In this document: piece after piece, positions 50,214 through 58,564 of the stretch
Layout of the letters: every line of letters starts with the position of its first letter
How positions within the stretch are numbered: position 1 is the stretch's first letter
Origin: Flavobacteriales bacterium
GTDB taxonomy: Bacteria > Bacteroidota > Bacteroidia > UBA10329
Direction of reading: 5' to 3'
DNA length: 64,000 bases
Assembly: GCA_021741075.1 (NCBI GenBank)
Contig: JAIOYO010000007.1
Coordinates: 1-64,000 of the forward strand
Notes under the pieces: generated by a model
Databases searched by the model: none
Told to the model about the DNA's origin: nothing
Seen by the model: only the letters and a program-made list of their open reading frames with translations
Made by a program: the position numbers and the translations under genes

Positions 50214-51743
50214 ATGCAAGAGACTATTCTTATCCTCGATTTCGGTTCGCAATACACACAACTTATTGCCCGCAGGGTGCGCGAACTGAATGTTTATTGC
50301 GAAATACATCCTTACAATAAGATTCCAACGTATGGCACTGAAGTAAAAGGCGTTATCCTTTCTGGAAGCCCTTTTTCTGTTCGTCAAGATGGTTCTCCAG
50401 CGCCAGACCTTTCTGTATTTAGAGGCAAACTGCCATTGCTTGGCGTTTGCTACGGAGCACAATACTTAGCACAATCAAACGGTGGAAGCGTAGAGGCTTC
50501 CGATTCGAGAGAATACGGACGTTCTAACCTTTCATTTTCGGATGGTAAGCACGAATTGATGAAAGGCGTTCCAGAAACATCTCAAGTATGGATGTCGCAC
50601 GGAGATACCATCAAAAAACTACCAATTGGAGCCAAACTTATTGGTAGCACCAAAGATGTAGAAGTAGCCGCCTTCGCTTTTGAAGGAGAGAAGACCTACG
50701 GCATCCAATTCCATCCGGAAGTAACACATTCTATTGATGGATTGACCTTGCTTCGCAATTTCGTTGTAGGTATTTGTGGTTGTAATCAGTCGCATACGGC
50801 CGACTCGTTTATCGATAGCACCGTTGCACAATTGAAAGCCCAGTTGGGCAACGACAAGGTTGTTCTGGGCCTTTCGGGTGGCGTGGATAGCAGTGTAGCG
50901 GCCATGATTTTGGATAAAGCCATCGGCAAGAACCTTTACTGCATTTTTGTTGATAACGGATTGCTGCGCAAGAACGAATTTGAAACCGTACTCCAAACCT
51001 ATCAGGGCCTTGGATTGAACGTAAAAGGAGTAGATTCCAAGGCCGAATTCCTTGGCGAATTGGCGGGAGTTTCTGATCCAGAAACCAAGCGAAAAATTAT
51101 TGGCCGTGTGTTTATTGAAGTGTTTGATAAAGAAGCACACCAAATAGAAGACGTGAAATGGTTGGCTCAGGGAACCATCTATCCTGACGTGATTGAATCT
51201 ATTTCTGTTAATGGACCATCTGCAACTATCAAATCGCATCATAATGTTGGCGGATTGCCCGATTTTATGAAGTTGAAAGTAGTTGAACCGCTCAATACGC
51301 TTTTTAAAGATGAAGTGAGAGAGGTGGGGAAGCATCTTGGCTTGCCAGAACGCTTATTGGGCAGACATCCATTTCCGGGTCCTGGACTAGCCATTCGTAT
51401 ATTGGGAGATATTACTCCTGAGAAAATTAGAATTCTGCAAGAAGTTGATTATATTTTCATTTCGTCACTCTTGGAAGCTGACCTTTACGATGACGTGTGG
51501 CAAGCAGGCGCGATTTTCCTTCCAGTAAATTCGGTAGGAGTAATGGGCGATGAACGCACGTACGAAAATGCAGTCTGCCTTCGGGCGGTTTCTTCTCGTG
51601 ATGGCATGACGGCCGATTGGTGCCATTTGCCGTATGAGTTCCTTGCCAAGGTGAGTAATGAGATAATTAATAAGGTCAGGGGCATCAACCGAGTGGTTTA
51701 TGATATATCTTCAAAACCGCCTGCTACCATAGAATGGGAATAA
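50214..51743 (+). CDS. guaA: GMP synthase (glutamine-hydrolysing)
   Basis: GuaA converts XMP to GMP using glutamine and ATP. The protein has 509 residues from the ATG at 50214; a TTG directly before it is in frame but less likely. The N-terminal class I glutaminase (residues 1-190) has [20 protein letters not shown], the nucleophile Cys79 in [11 protein letters not shown], and FHPEVTH. The ATP-pyrophosphatase domain has [15 protein letters not shown]. The C-terminal dimerisation domain has [32 protein letters not shown] and the final [10 protein letters not shown] typical of GuaA. It is probably co-transcribed with the LysM gene 20 nt downstream. Confidence 0.98.
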   Translation: MQETILILDFGSQYTQLIARRVRELNVYCEIHPYNKIPTYGTEVKGVILSGSPFSVRQDGSPAPDLSVFRGKLPLLGVCYGAQYLAQSNGGSVEASDSREYGRSNLSFSDGKHELMKGVPETSQVWMSHGDTIKKLPIGAKLIGSTKDVEVAAFAFEGEKTYGIQFHPEVTHSIDGLTLLRNFVVGICGCNQSHTADSFIDSTVAQLKAQLGNDKVVLGLSGGVDSSVAAMILDKAIGKNLYCIFVDNGLLRKNEFETVLQTYQGLGLNVKGVDSKAEFLGELAGVSDPETKRKIIGRVFIEVFDKEAHQIEDVKWLAQGTIYPDVIESISVNGPSATIKSHHNVGGLPDFMKLKVVEPLNTLFKDEVREVGKHLGLPERLLGRHPFPGPGLAIRILGDITPEKIRILQEVDYIFISSLLEADLYDDVWQAGAIFLPVNSVGVMGDERTYENAVCLRAVSSRDGMTADWCHLPYEFLAKVSNEIINKVRGINRVVYDISSKPPATIEWE

Positions 51744-51763
51744 TACTTGCTTTAGTGTTCTAG

Positions 51764-53428
51764 ATGCGATTACTTTTCTGCATATTCCTTGCCTTTGCGT
51801 TTCATCTTCAAAATGGAGTTGCACAGGAATTTACTGTCGAAAAAAGCGACAGCACGGCAAAAATTGAAGGCGAATTCTACGTCATTCATATTGCACAGCC
51901 TAAACAAACCCTCTTTTCAATTGCCAAAGCTTATGAGGTAAAGTTGAGCCGCATTGCGTTCGATAATCCAGGTGTTTTGGATGGGTTAAAGCTTGGGCAA
52001 CCGCTGCGGATTCTAAAAAGTGCGTTGGGAGAAACCAAAGAACAGGAATCCACTAAGGAGTCGCTCCAGCTAGATGGCAATTATGTGCTTTATACCGTTC
52101 CGAAACAGCAGACACTCTATGCCATTTCAAAAGAATATAACACCACAATTGGTGAAATTATGGACGCCAATCCAGAATTGGCCGATGGACTAAAAGTGGG
52201 CTCCACTATTCGCATTCCAACGCCAAAAATCTTTGGCAATAAGCAGTTAAATGAAGGGAAACAGGAAGCCAAGATGGAAATGGTTGGCCTGCCAGATATC
52301 ATTAGAAAAACAACTCAAAACGAGGCCGGAGCTTCCAAATCAGGAACTTACAATGTTTCGTTGCTGCTTCCGCTTCACCTCAGTATAAATGACTCGCTTG
52401 TATTAAAATCAGCATCAGGTCAGCCTGAACAGATTTATGAAAAGTCAGAAATTGCGCTTCAGTTTTACGAAGGGTTTCTACTTGCAATAGACACGCTAAA
52501 AAAACTTGGATATAACGTAAATCTGAAAGTTTTAGATACCGAAAACAGCTCTTCGAAAGTCGGCAGTTTGGTGGAAAAAGGAGCGTTGAAAAACTCAAAC
52601 TTAATCATAGGACCTTTCTATTCGAAAGTGTTTCCTGAGGTTTCTAAATATGCACTTGATAATAACATCGCTATTGTTTCTCCAACCATTAAGGGCAATG
52701 AGATTCTGACCAATAACCCGCTTGTATTTCGAATTATTCCTTCTGATGATGCGATGATGGTGGAAATGGGAAGGTATTTATCACGCTCAGATTCAACGAA
52801 TAATCTTGTCTTGCATTATGGGGCGGGCGAGGAGCAGAGCCTTTTGTGGCGATTCCGACAAGGTCTCGAATCTGCAGGAAATACTCCTGCTAAGTTTCCA
52901 TCTTACGACATGGCTAAATCCGGAACGGATTCGCTTCGAACTAAACTAACTCGAAACAAGAGAAACAACTTGGTCATTCTCAGCAACAATCAGGTGAAGC
53001 TGGCAGGGTTGATTCGTAAAATCTCTACTTGGGCAGAAGACATGAAGATTGTGGTTTTCGCTCCTAATACTTGGACAGGATTTAAGAATTTGGAGATTGA
53101 TCATTTCGATGATTTGAAAATCCACATGGCCGTACCGTTCTATGTTGATTATGAAAGAGTGGAAACACAAGAATTCGTACTCAAATTCAGAAACAAATTC
53201 AATGCAGAACCAAGTTCATTTGCCTTTAGAGGTTATGATGTTGCCATGCATTTCATTCGCAACTTGAACGGAATTAAAACTCAAGGCGCAGCTTACATGG
53301 AATCTGTAGAAGAAACCGGATTTCAGTCTGTATTTGGATGGAAGAAACTACCTGATGGTGGCTTTGAAAACATGCGGGCCAGAATGGTCGATTACTCAGG
53401 ATTGAAACTCAAATTGGCAAAAGATTGA
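51764..53428 (+). CDS. LysM-domain protein fused to a periplasmic amino-acid-binding-protein-like domain
   Basis: This 554-residue protein has a signal peptide (LFCIFLAFAFHLQNGVAQ). Two LysM domains bind peptidoglycan glycans: YVIHIAQPKQTLFSIAKAYE...LKLGQPLRI (about residues 37-85) and YVLYTVPKQQTLYAISKEYN...LKVGSTIRI (about 105-150). The C-terminal ~350 residues resemble type I periplasmic-binding / receptor-ligand folds (SYNVSLLLPLHLSINDSLV-like start, GALKNSNLIIGPFYSKVFPE, NNIAIVSPTIKGNEI, FAFRGYDVAMHFI). The combination is a common Bacteroidota cell-wall protein. Its ligand is unknown. The stop overlaps the hemF start (TTGA), so the two are translationally linked. Confidence 0.86.
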   Translation: MRLLFCIFLAFAFHLQNGVAQEFTVEKSDSTAKIEGEFYVIHIAQPKQTLFSIAKAYEVKLSRIAFDNPGVLDGLKLGQPLRILKSALGETKEQESTKESLQLDGNYVLYTVPKQQTLYAISKEYNTTIGEIMDANPELADGLKVGSTIRIPTPKIFGNKQLNEGKQEAKMEMVGLPDIIRKTTQNEAGASKSGTYNVSLLLPLHLSINDSLVLKSASGQPEQIYEKSEIALQFYEGFLLAIDTLKKLGYNVNLKVLDTENSSSKVGSLVEKGALKNSNLIIGPFYSKVFPEVSKYALDNNIAIVSPTIKGNEILTNNPLVFRIIPSDDAMMVEMGRYLSRSDSTNNLVLHYGAGEEQSLLWRFRQGLESAGNTPAKFPSYDMAKSGTDSLRTKLTRNKRNNLVILSNNQVKLAGLIRKISTWAEDMKIVVFAPNTWTGFKNLEIDHFDDLKIHMAVPFYVDYERVETQEFVLKFRNKFNAEPSSFAFRGYDVAMHFIRNLNGIKTQGAAYMESVEETGFQSVFGWKKLPDGGFENMRARMVDYSGLKLKLAKD

Positions 53429-54327
53429 GCCCAACAAAAGAGGATATAAGTGCTTGGTTTAGCAACCTTCAATTGCATATTTGTGCTGAACTGGAAGCCG
53501 AAGATGGAAAAGCAAAATTCGTAGAAGATAACTGGGAACGACCAGGAGGAGGCGGAGGTCACACACGTGTTATTCAGCACGGAAGTGTTTTCGAAAAGGG
53601 TGGTGTAAATTTCTCAGCCGTTCACGGAGAACTTTCAGAAAATATAGTTAAAGCACTGGGAATCAACTCAAAGGAATTCTTTGCAACAGGCGTTTCCATC
53701 GTCATTCATCCAATCAATCCGTTTGTACCTATCATTCACATGAATGTCCGATACTTTGAACTCTCGGACGGAACGTATTGGTTTGGAGGCGGAATTGATC
53801 TTACGCCACATTACGTTCAGGAAGTGGATGCGAAGTTCTTTCATTCTCAATTGAAAAACACTTGCGATAAGTTTGATGCCGCATACTTTCCAAAGTTCAA
53901 GAATTGGGCGGATGATTACTTCTACATTCCTCACAGAAAGGAAACGCGTGGCGTAGGCGGAATTTTCTTTGACCGTTTGAAAGAAGAAGGTTCTAAATCA
54001 AAAGCAGATATCTGGAATTTCGTTCAGGCCGTTGGTGAGACATTCGCTCCAACGTATCGCCAAATCGTTTCTCGAAATAAAAACCAATCATATTCTGAAG
54101 CCAACCTTCAATGGCGTAATCTGAGAAGAGGCCGATACGTTGAGTTCAATTTGGTTTACGACAAAGGAACCAAGTTTGGATTAGAAACCGATGGACGGGT
54201 CGAATCCATCCTCATGAGCCTTCCAGAAAATGCTTCTTGGTTCTACAATTTTATACCTGAACCGAGCAGTCTGGAAGCACAAACTTTGGCGCATTTGGTT
54301 AAGGGAACTGATTGGGGTTCCATCTGA
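53425..54327 (+). CDS. hemF: oxygen-dependent coproporphyrinogen III oxidase
   Basis: HemF converts coproporphyrinogen III to protoporphyrinogen IX in aerobic haem synthesis. The 300-residue length fits the family. Conserved segments: WERPGGGGGHTRVI, EKGGVNFSAVHG, PIIHMNVRYFEL, YWFGGGIDLTPHYV, IPHRKETRGVGGIFFDRL and RRGRYVEFNLVYDKGTKFGL plus RVESILMSLP. The start is TTG, overlapping the LysM gene stop by 4 bp. Using an oxygen-dependent enzyme suggests an aerobic or facultative lifestyle. No other haem genes are adjacent. Confidence 0.97.
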   Translation: MSPTKEDISAWFSNLQLHICAELEAEDGKAKFVEDNWERPGGGGGHTRVIQHGSVFEKGGVNFSAVHGELSENIVKALGINSKEFFATGVSIVIHPINPFVPIIHMNVRYFELSDGTYWFGGGIDLTPHYVQEVDAKFFHSQLKNTCDKFDAAYFPKFKNWADDYFYIPHRKETRGVGGIFFDRLKEEGSKSKADIWNFVQAVGETFAPTYRQIVSRNKNQSYSEANLQWRNLRRGRYVEFNLVYDKGTKFGLETDGRVESILMSLPENASWFYNFIPEPSSLEAQTLAHLVKGTDWGSI

Positions 54328-54349
54328 CAATTGAGATGTTCGTTTGGGA

Positions 54350-54357
54350 TATTTTTG
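54350..54357 (+). promoter_or_regulatory. candidate -7 box upstream of the lectin/PKD gene
   Basis: TATTTTTG matches TAnnTTTG exactly. It lies ~160 nt before the TTG start at 54521, implying a long leader that contains an AGCGCTTGACCC stretch but no recognised riboswitch. Weak evidence. Confidence 0.28.
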
Positions 54358-54520
54358 CCCAAGTACTTTAAGAACAAATCTGCGTCAAAAGCAGAAGCAA
54401 CCGAAGCTGGGTCAAATCGTTCTAAAAGCGCTTGACCCTTGAGGTGTGAATAGCGAATGGAATGTGTATCCTAGATTCGTAACATTTTTAAAGCAAAGAA
54501 GTTAAGGGGTTACCTACGAT

Positions 54521-57500
54521 TTGAGAGATTTTAAATTCATTTTCTTGTTGTTTAGTCTGCTGTTTTCGATTCTGTTCGGAACTCAAGCAGTTGCACAATA
54601 CCAAATTAATGGTGATGCTAGCCAGATTTCCTGCAATTGCTACCAACTCACTCCCGATTTGCCCTACATGGGTGGTTCCGTTTGGAATGTGAATCAGATT
54701 AACCTTACACAGCCTTTCGATTACAATTTTGAAGTGTGGTTAGATTGTAGTAATTGGGGAGCTGATGGTATAGCATTTGTGCTGCAACCAGTCAACATCA
54801 ATCAAGGCGGGGGTTCCAGTTCGTTGGGCTATGGAGGAATAACGCCTTCTCTCGTGATTGAATTGGATACATGGCCAAATGACGTAACCATGATGGATCC
54901 GCAAGAGGATCACATCGCCATTATGCGTAATGGAGATTCAAACCACGGAGGAGTGAATAATCTAGCTGGTCCCGTGGTGGCAAGCTCAACCCTCAACAAT
55001 ATCGAAGATTGTGGTTGGCACACAATCCGTATTACGTGGCAACCTAGTTTGAATACCCTTGCCGTGTTTTTTGATGGCGTTTTTAGAACAAGCTACACTG
55101 CCGATATCATAAATACCATTTTTGGAGGAGCATCTCAAGTTTATTGGGGATGGACGGGTGGAACGGGTTCCGAAAGTGCCGATCAGCGGTTTTGCAACGC
55201 TATTCTTCCTTCGTACACAGTATCGAGCAGTTCAACCTGCGCTGGTGATCCCATTACATTTCAAAATTCTTCTCAAACATCATCTGGCAACATCACAAAT
55301 TTCTCTTGGAATTTTGGAGATGGCTCAACTGGCAGCGGGGCTCCCGTTACGCATACCTATGCTGCTGCTGGAACCTATAACGTAACCATGACCATCACTA
55401 CAGAAGGTTGCACAGAGGATACGGTCATTCCTATTACGATTAAACCTGTGCCTGTGGTTGATTTAGGGGTGGATAAAAATCTTTGTATTGGTTCTACAGT
55501 ACAACTCAATAATCCGAATACACTTGGAACTGGAACTTACGTTTGGTCGCCTGGAACGGCACTCAGCAGCACTTCAATTGCAAGCCCTATTTCATCCGCA
55601 ACGGTGAATACCAATTATACGCTCACGTTTATTGCTGCTAATGGTTGTTCGGATTCAGATGTGATTCAAGTTTTGGTTAATCCACTGCCAACTGCCAATG
55701 CTGGATTAGATCAAACCATGTGTGAAGGAGATCAAGAGGTTTTGCAGGCCGCTGGAGGAATTTCTTATGGTTGGACTCCGGCAACTTCGTTGAGCAATGC
55801 CGCAGTGGCAAATCCTACAGCATCACCCAACAGCACAACCACTTACACAGTTACAGCAACAGACGCAAACAATTGTACCGATACGGATGATGTGACCATT
55901 ACCGTTGTACCTGCGCCAACCTTGGATGCGGGCCAAAACGAAAATGTTTGTGAAGGCGATGTGGTTCAGCTCAATGCTATAGGAACAGGAACTTTCTTGT
56001 GGACTCCTGCCACGGGACTTAGCAGCACAAGCATTGCCAATCCTATTGCAAGTCCAACGGTTACAACTACGTATCGTGTTACGGTTACGGATGGAAACAA
56101 CTGTTCGTCAGTAGATAGCGTTATTGTTGATGTAGATCCAATTCCAGTAGCTGATTTCTCTGATCCAACTCCGGTTTGTAATGGAAATGCAGTTCAATTC
56201 AACGATAACTCAACCGGAACAATCGTTACCTACGATTGGGATTTTGGAGATGGAACAACAGGAACCGGCACAAATCCAACCCATGTTTATCCTGATTTGG
56301 GCACTTATACTGTAACGCTCACAACCACCAGCGCAAATGGTTGCTTTGATGTCGTCACAGGAACTGCCCAAGTTATAGATGGGCCCATTCCCGTCTTCAC
56401 ACTTACAAATGGTCCCGAATTTTGCGAGCAGGAAATGCTTGAAGTGACCAACGCTAGCTTTGGTCCGATTGTTTCCTATCTCTGGGATTTTGGCGATGGC
56501 TCCACGTCAACGGCCATGATTCCAAATTTCGCTTATTCAGCCTATGGAGGATACACCGTAACCCTTACCGTTGGAACAGCCGACCAATGCTTCAATTCAA
56601 TTACTGAAGATATTTCCGTTCATCCAATCCCGGTTCCAGGGTTCAGTTCTTCGCCTGCCTGCTTTGGAGAAACGACCAACTTTACCGATTTAACAACCAT
56701 TCCTGAAGGAACGGTTTCCTCTTGGGAATGGGATTTTGGTGATGGAAGTAACCTCGGCAGCGGACAAACGCCTTCTCATTCCTACACCGTCTTTGGTGAG
56801 TTTATGGTGCAATTGGTAGCCGAAAGCGCAATTGGTTGTTCCGATACGCTTGTGCAGTCGGTATTCGTTAATCCAACACCCGTTGTAACCATTGACGCTG
56901 CGGATGTTTGCTTGGGAGAACAGGTTAATTTCATCAATACAACAATTCCTAGCAACAACACAATCGTTCAGTGGAACTGGGATTTTGGCGATGGACAAAG
57001 CGGCAATGCTTTCGAACCAAATTATCAGTATTCAGATTTTGGAAACTTCACAGCCCAACTGACAGCCGTTTCCGATAGTGGTTGCGTTGGTACGTCAACT
57101 ACCGATGTAGAGGTTTATCCGTTTCCAATCCCTGCCTTTAGTACGTCCGATATTGAAGGATGCGCACCTGTTTCCATCAATTTCGAGAATCAAAGTACTA
57201 TCGACCCTAATTACACTATAGGTTCGTTTGAATGGAATTTTGGCGATGGTGCAACAAGCATTTCTTCATCCACCAACCATGTTTACAACACTACTGGAAT
57301 TTATGATATCAGCCTAATTGTAACCACGCAAGGCGGAGGTTGTGCCGATACACTCACAATTGCAGGGGCCATGGCAATCTACGTGACGCCAACTGCCAGC
57401 TTCAATTTTAGTCCAACCAACGCAACCATGCTTGATCCAAGAGTTAGGTTCAATAATACCACCATTAATGGCATTGATTACGAATGGAATTTTGGAGATG

Positions 57501-57901
57501 GTTCTGTTTCGTTTGATCAAGATCCGATGAATGCATTTCCGGCCCAAGGCGATTATTGGGTAACGCTTACTGCCATCAATGGAATCTGTTCAGATACCAC
57601 GGTCCGAAAGGTGAACATCGATCCAGAAACGTTCATTTATATCCCTAATTCTTTCACGCCAGACAACAATAGAGTCAATGACGGATTCATTGCCAAAGGC
57701 ATTGGAATTAAGAAGTTTGAGATGACCATTTTCAACAAATGGGGAGAAGAGTTGTACTTCACAGCGTCTATTGACGAACCTTGGGACGGAACCTACCAAG
57801 GCAAGGTTGTTCCGCAAGATACCTACGTTTACTTCATCAGTATTATTGATGTGAAAAACGAGAGCAGGGTGATTAGTGGCAGTGTCAACGTGATTCGTTG
57901 A
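54521..57901 (+). CDS. secreted L-type-lectin and PKD-repeat protein with a T9SS type B C-terminal domain
   Basis: This 1126-residue protein has a TTG start and a signal peptide (FKFIFLLFSLLFSILFGTQAVAQ). Residues ~30-235 resemble a legume/L-type lectin: YQINGDASQISCNCYQLTPD, ADGIAFVLQPVN, SLVIELDTW, EDHIAIMRNGD, CGWHTIRITWQPSLNTLAVFF. About eight PKD and Ig-like repeats follow, with the PKD signature WDFGDG or WNFGDG recurring (for example NFSWNFGDGSTGSG, YDWDFGDGTTGTG, WEWDFGDGSNLGSG). The C-terminus (FIYIPNSFTPDNNRVNDGF...FNKWGEELYF...VVPQDTYVYFISI) is the T9SS type B / gliding-motility domain. It is probably surface-exposed and glycan-binding. It converges directly on lolA, with no spacer between the stops. 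Confidence 0.9.
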   Translation: MRDFKFIFLLFSLLFSILFGTQAVAQYQINGDASQISCNCYQLTPDLPYMGGSVWNVNQINLTQPFDYNFEVWLDCSNWGADGIAFVLQPVNINQGGGSSSLGYGGITPSLVIELDTWPNDVTMMDPQEDHIAIMRNGDSNHGGVNNLAGPVVASSTLNNIEDCGWHTIRITWQPSLNTLAVFFDGVFRTSYTADIINTIFGGASQVYWGWTGGTGSESADQRFCNAILPSYTVSSSSTCAGDPITFQNSSQTSSGNITNFSWNFGDGSTGSGAPVTHTYAAAGTYNVTMTITTEGCTEDTVIPITIKPVPVVDLGVDKNLCIGSTVQLNNPNTLGTGTYVWSPGTALSSTSIASPISSATVNTNYTLTFIAANGCSDSDVIQVLVNPLPTANAGLDQTMCEGDQEVLQAAGGISYGWTPATSLSNAAVANPTASPNSTTTYTVTATDANNCTDTDDVTITVVPAPTLDAGQNENVCEGDVVQLNAIGTGTFLWTPATGLSSTSIANPIASPTVTTTYRVTVTDGNNCSSVDSVIVDVDPIPVADFSDPTPVCNGNAVQFNDNSTGTIVTYDWDFGDGTTGTGTNPTHVYPDLGTYTVTLTTTSANGCFDVVTGTAQVIDGPIPVFTLTNGPEFCEQEMLEVTNASFGPIVSYLWDFGDGSTSTAMIPNFAYSAYGGYTVTLTVGTADQCFNSITEDISVHPIPVPGFSSSPACFGETTNFTDLTTIPEGTVSSWEWDFGDGSNLGSGQTPSHSYTVFGEFMVQLVAESAIGCSDTLVQSVFVNPTPVVTIDAADVCLGEQVNFINTTIPSNNTIVQWNWDFGDGQSGNAFEPNYQYSDFGNFTAQLTAVSDSGCVGTSTTDVEVYPFPIPAFSTSDIEGCAPVSINFENQSTIDPNYTIGSFEWNFGDGATSISSSTNHVYNTTGIYDISLIVTTQGGGCADTLTIAGAMAIYVTPTASFNFSPTNATMLDPRVRFNNTTINGIDYEWNFGDGSVSFDQDPMNAFPAQGDYWVTLTAINGICSDTTVRKVNIDPETFIYIPNSFTPDNNRVNDGFIAKGIGIKKFEMTIFNKWGEELYFTASIDEPWDGTYQGKVVPQDTYVYFISIIDVKNESRVISGSVNVIR

Positions 57902-58552
57902 TTACCTAAAATCAACCACATCAAAACCTTTGCCCTCGTAGCTAGCTTGAGAGAAAACGAATTGCGAAGCCGAAACACCAGCGTTGGTTTTCATGGTTTT
58001 TACCTGTAAAAGGTAATCTGTGCCGTCTTTTCCGAAGGTTTTAGAATAAACGATGTGGTTTGTCTTTTTATCAATTCCCATTCTAATTCGTGAATAAGGC
58101 TTCTTTCCTGGATCTTCAGGAAAAAGATCAACCACACTCAAAGCCTTGCCATCTTTTGTTTCATCTGCATGAAATTGAGATTTGTAGCCCTTGTCGTATT
58201 GACTGAAAAAGTTGGCTGGATCCAGCTCTGTTTCGCCTTTAAATTCCTCAATTGATTTGATGTGAACTTCCTGATCGTCTTTCATTACGTACCACACAAT
58301 CTTTCCATCGCTGTAGATGTCTTGTCCCATCAACTGCAGATGAAATTTATTTCCTGCAAGAGTTAAACTACCATCGCGGGTATCGTTCACTTTGGCTTCT
58401 TTGTTTTCTAGCGTGTAACTGAAAGTAACGTTGATGTCTTTGTAAGCGCTGTTTGTAGTGCTAACCGCCTTTAAAATAGCTGAAGATTTATCGTCCGATT
58501 GGGCGAATACCGAAATAGGAATAAAGGTAATCGCGAGTAATTTTCTAAGCAT
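57902..58552 (-). CDS. lolA: outer-membrane lipoprotein carrier protein LolA
   Basis: LolA ferries lipoproteins through the periplasm from the LolCDE complex to the outer membrane. This 216-residue protein has a signal peptide (LLAITFIPISVFAQ) and a mature domain with the family's beta-barrel pattern: YKDINVTFSYTLENKEAK, GSLTLAGNKFHLQLMGQDIYSDGKIVWYV and DPANFFSQYDKGYKSQFH, quoted in parts. It lies 12 nt downstream of ftsK on the same strand, so the two are likely one transcript. The pairing of ftsK and lolA is a known gene order. Confidence 0.88.
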   Translation of the reverse strand: MLRKLLAITFIPISVFAQSDDKSSAILKAVSTTNSAYKDINVTFSYTLENKEAKVNDTRDGSLTLAGNKFHLQLMGQDIYSDGKIVWYVMKDDQEVHIKSIEEFKGETELDPANFFSQYDKGYKSQFHADETKDGKALSVVDLFPEDPGKKPYSRIRMGIDKKTNHIVYSKTFGKDGTDYLLQVKTMKTNAGVSASQFVFSQASYEGKGFDVVDFR

Positions 58553-58564
58553 ATTAAATGTATT

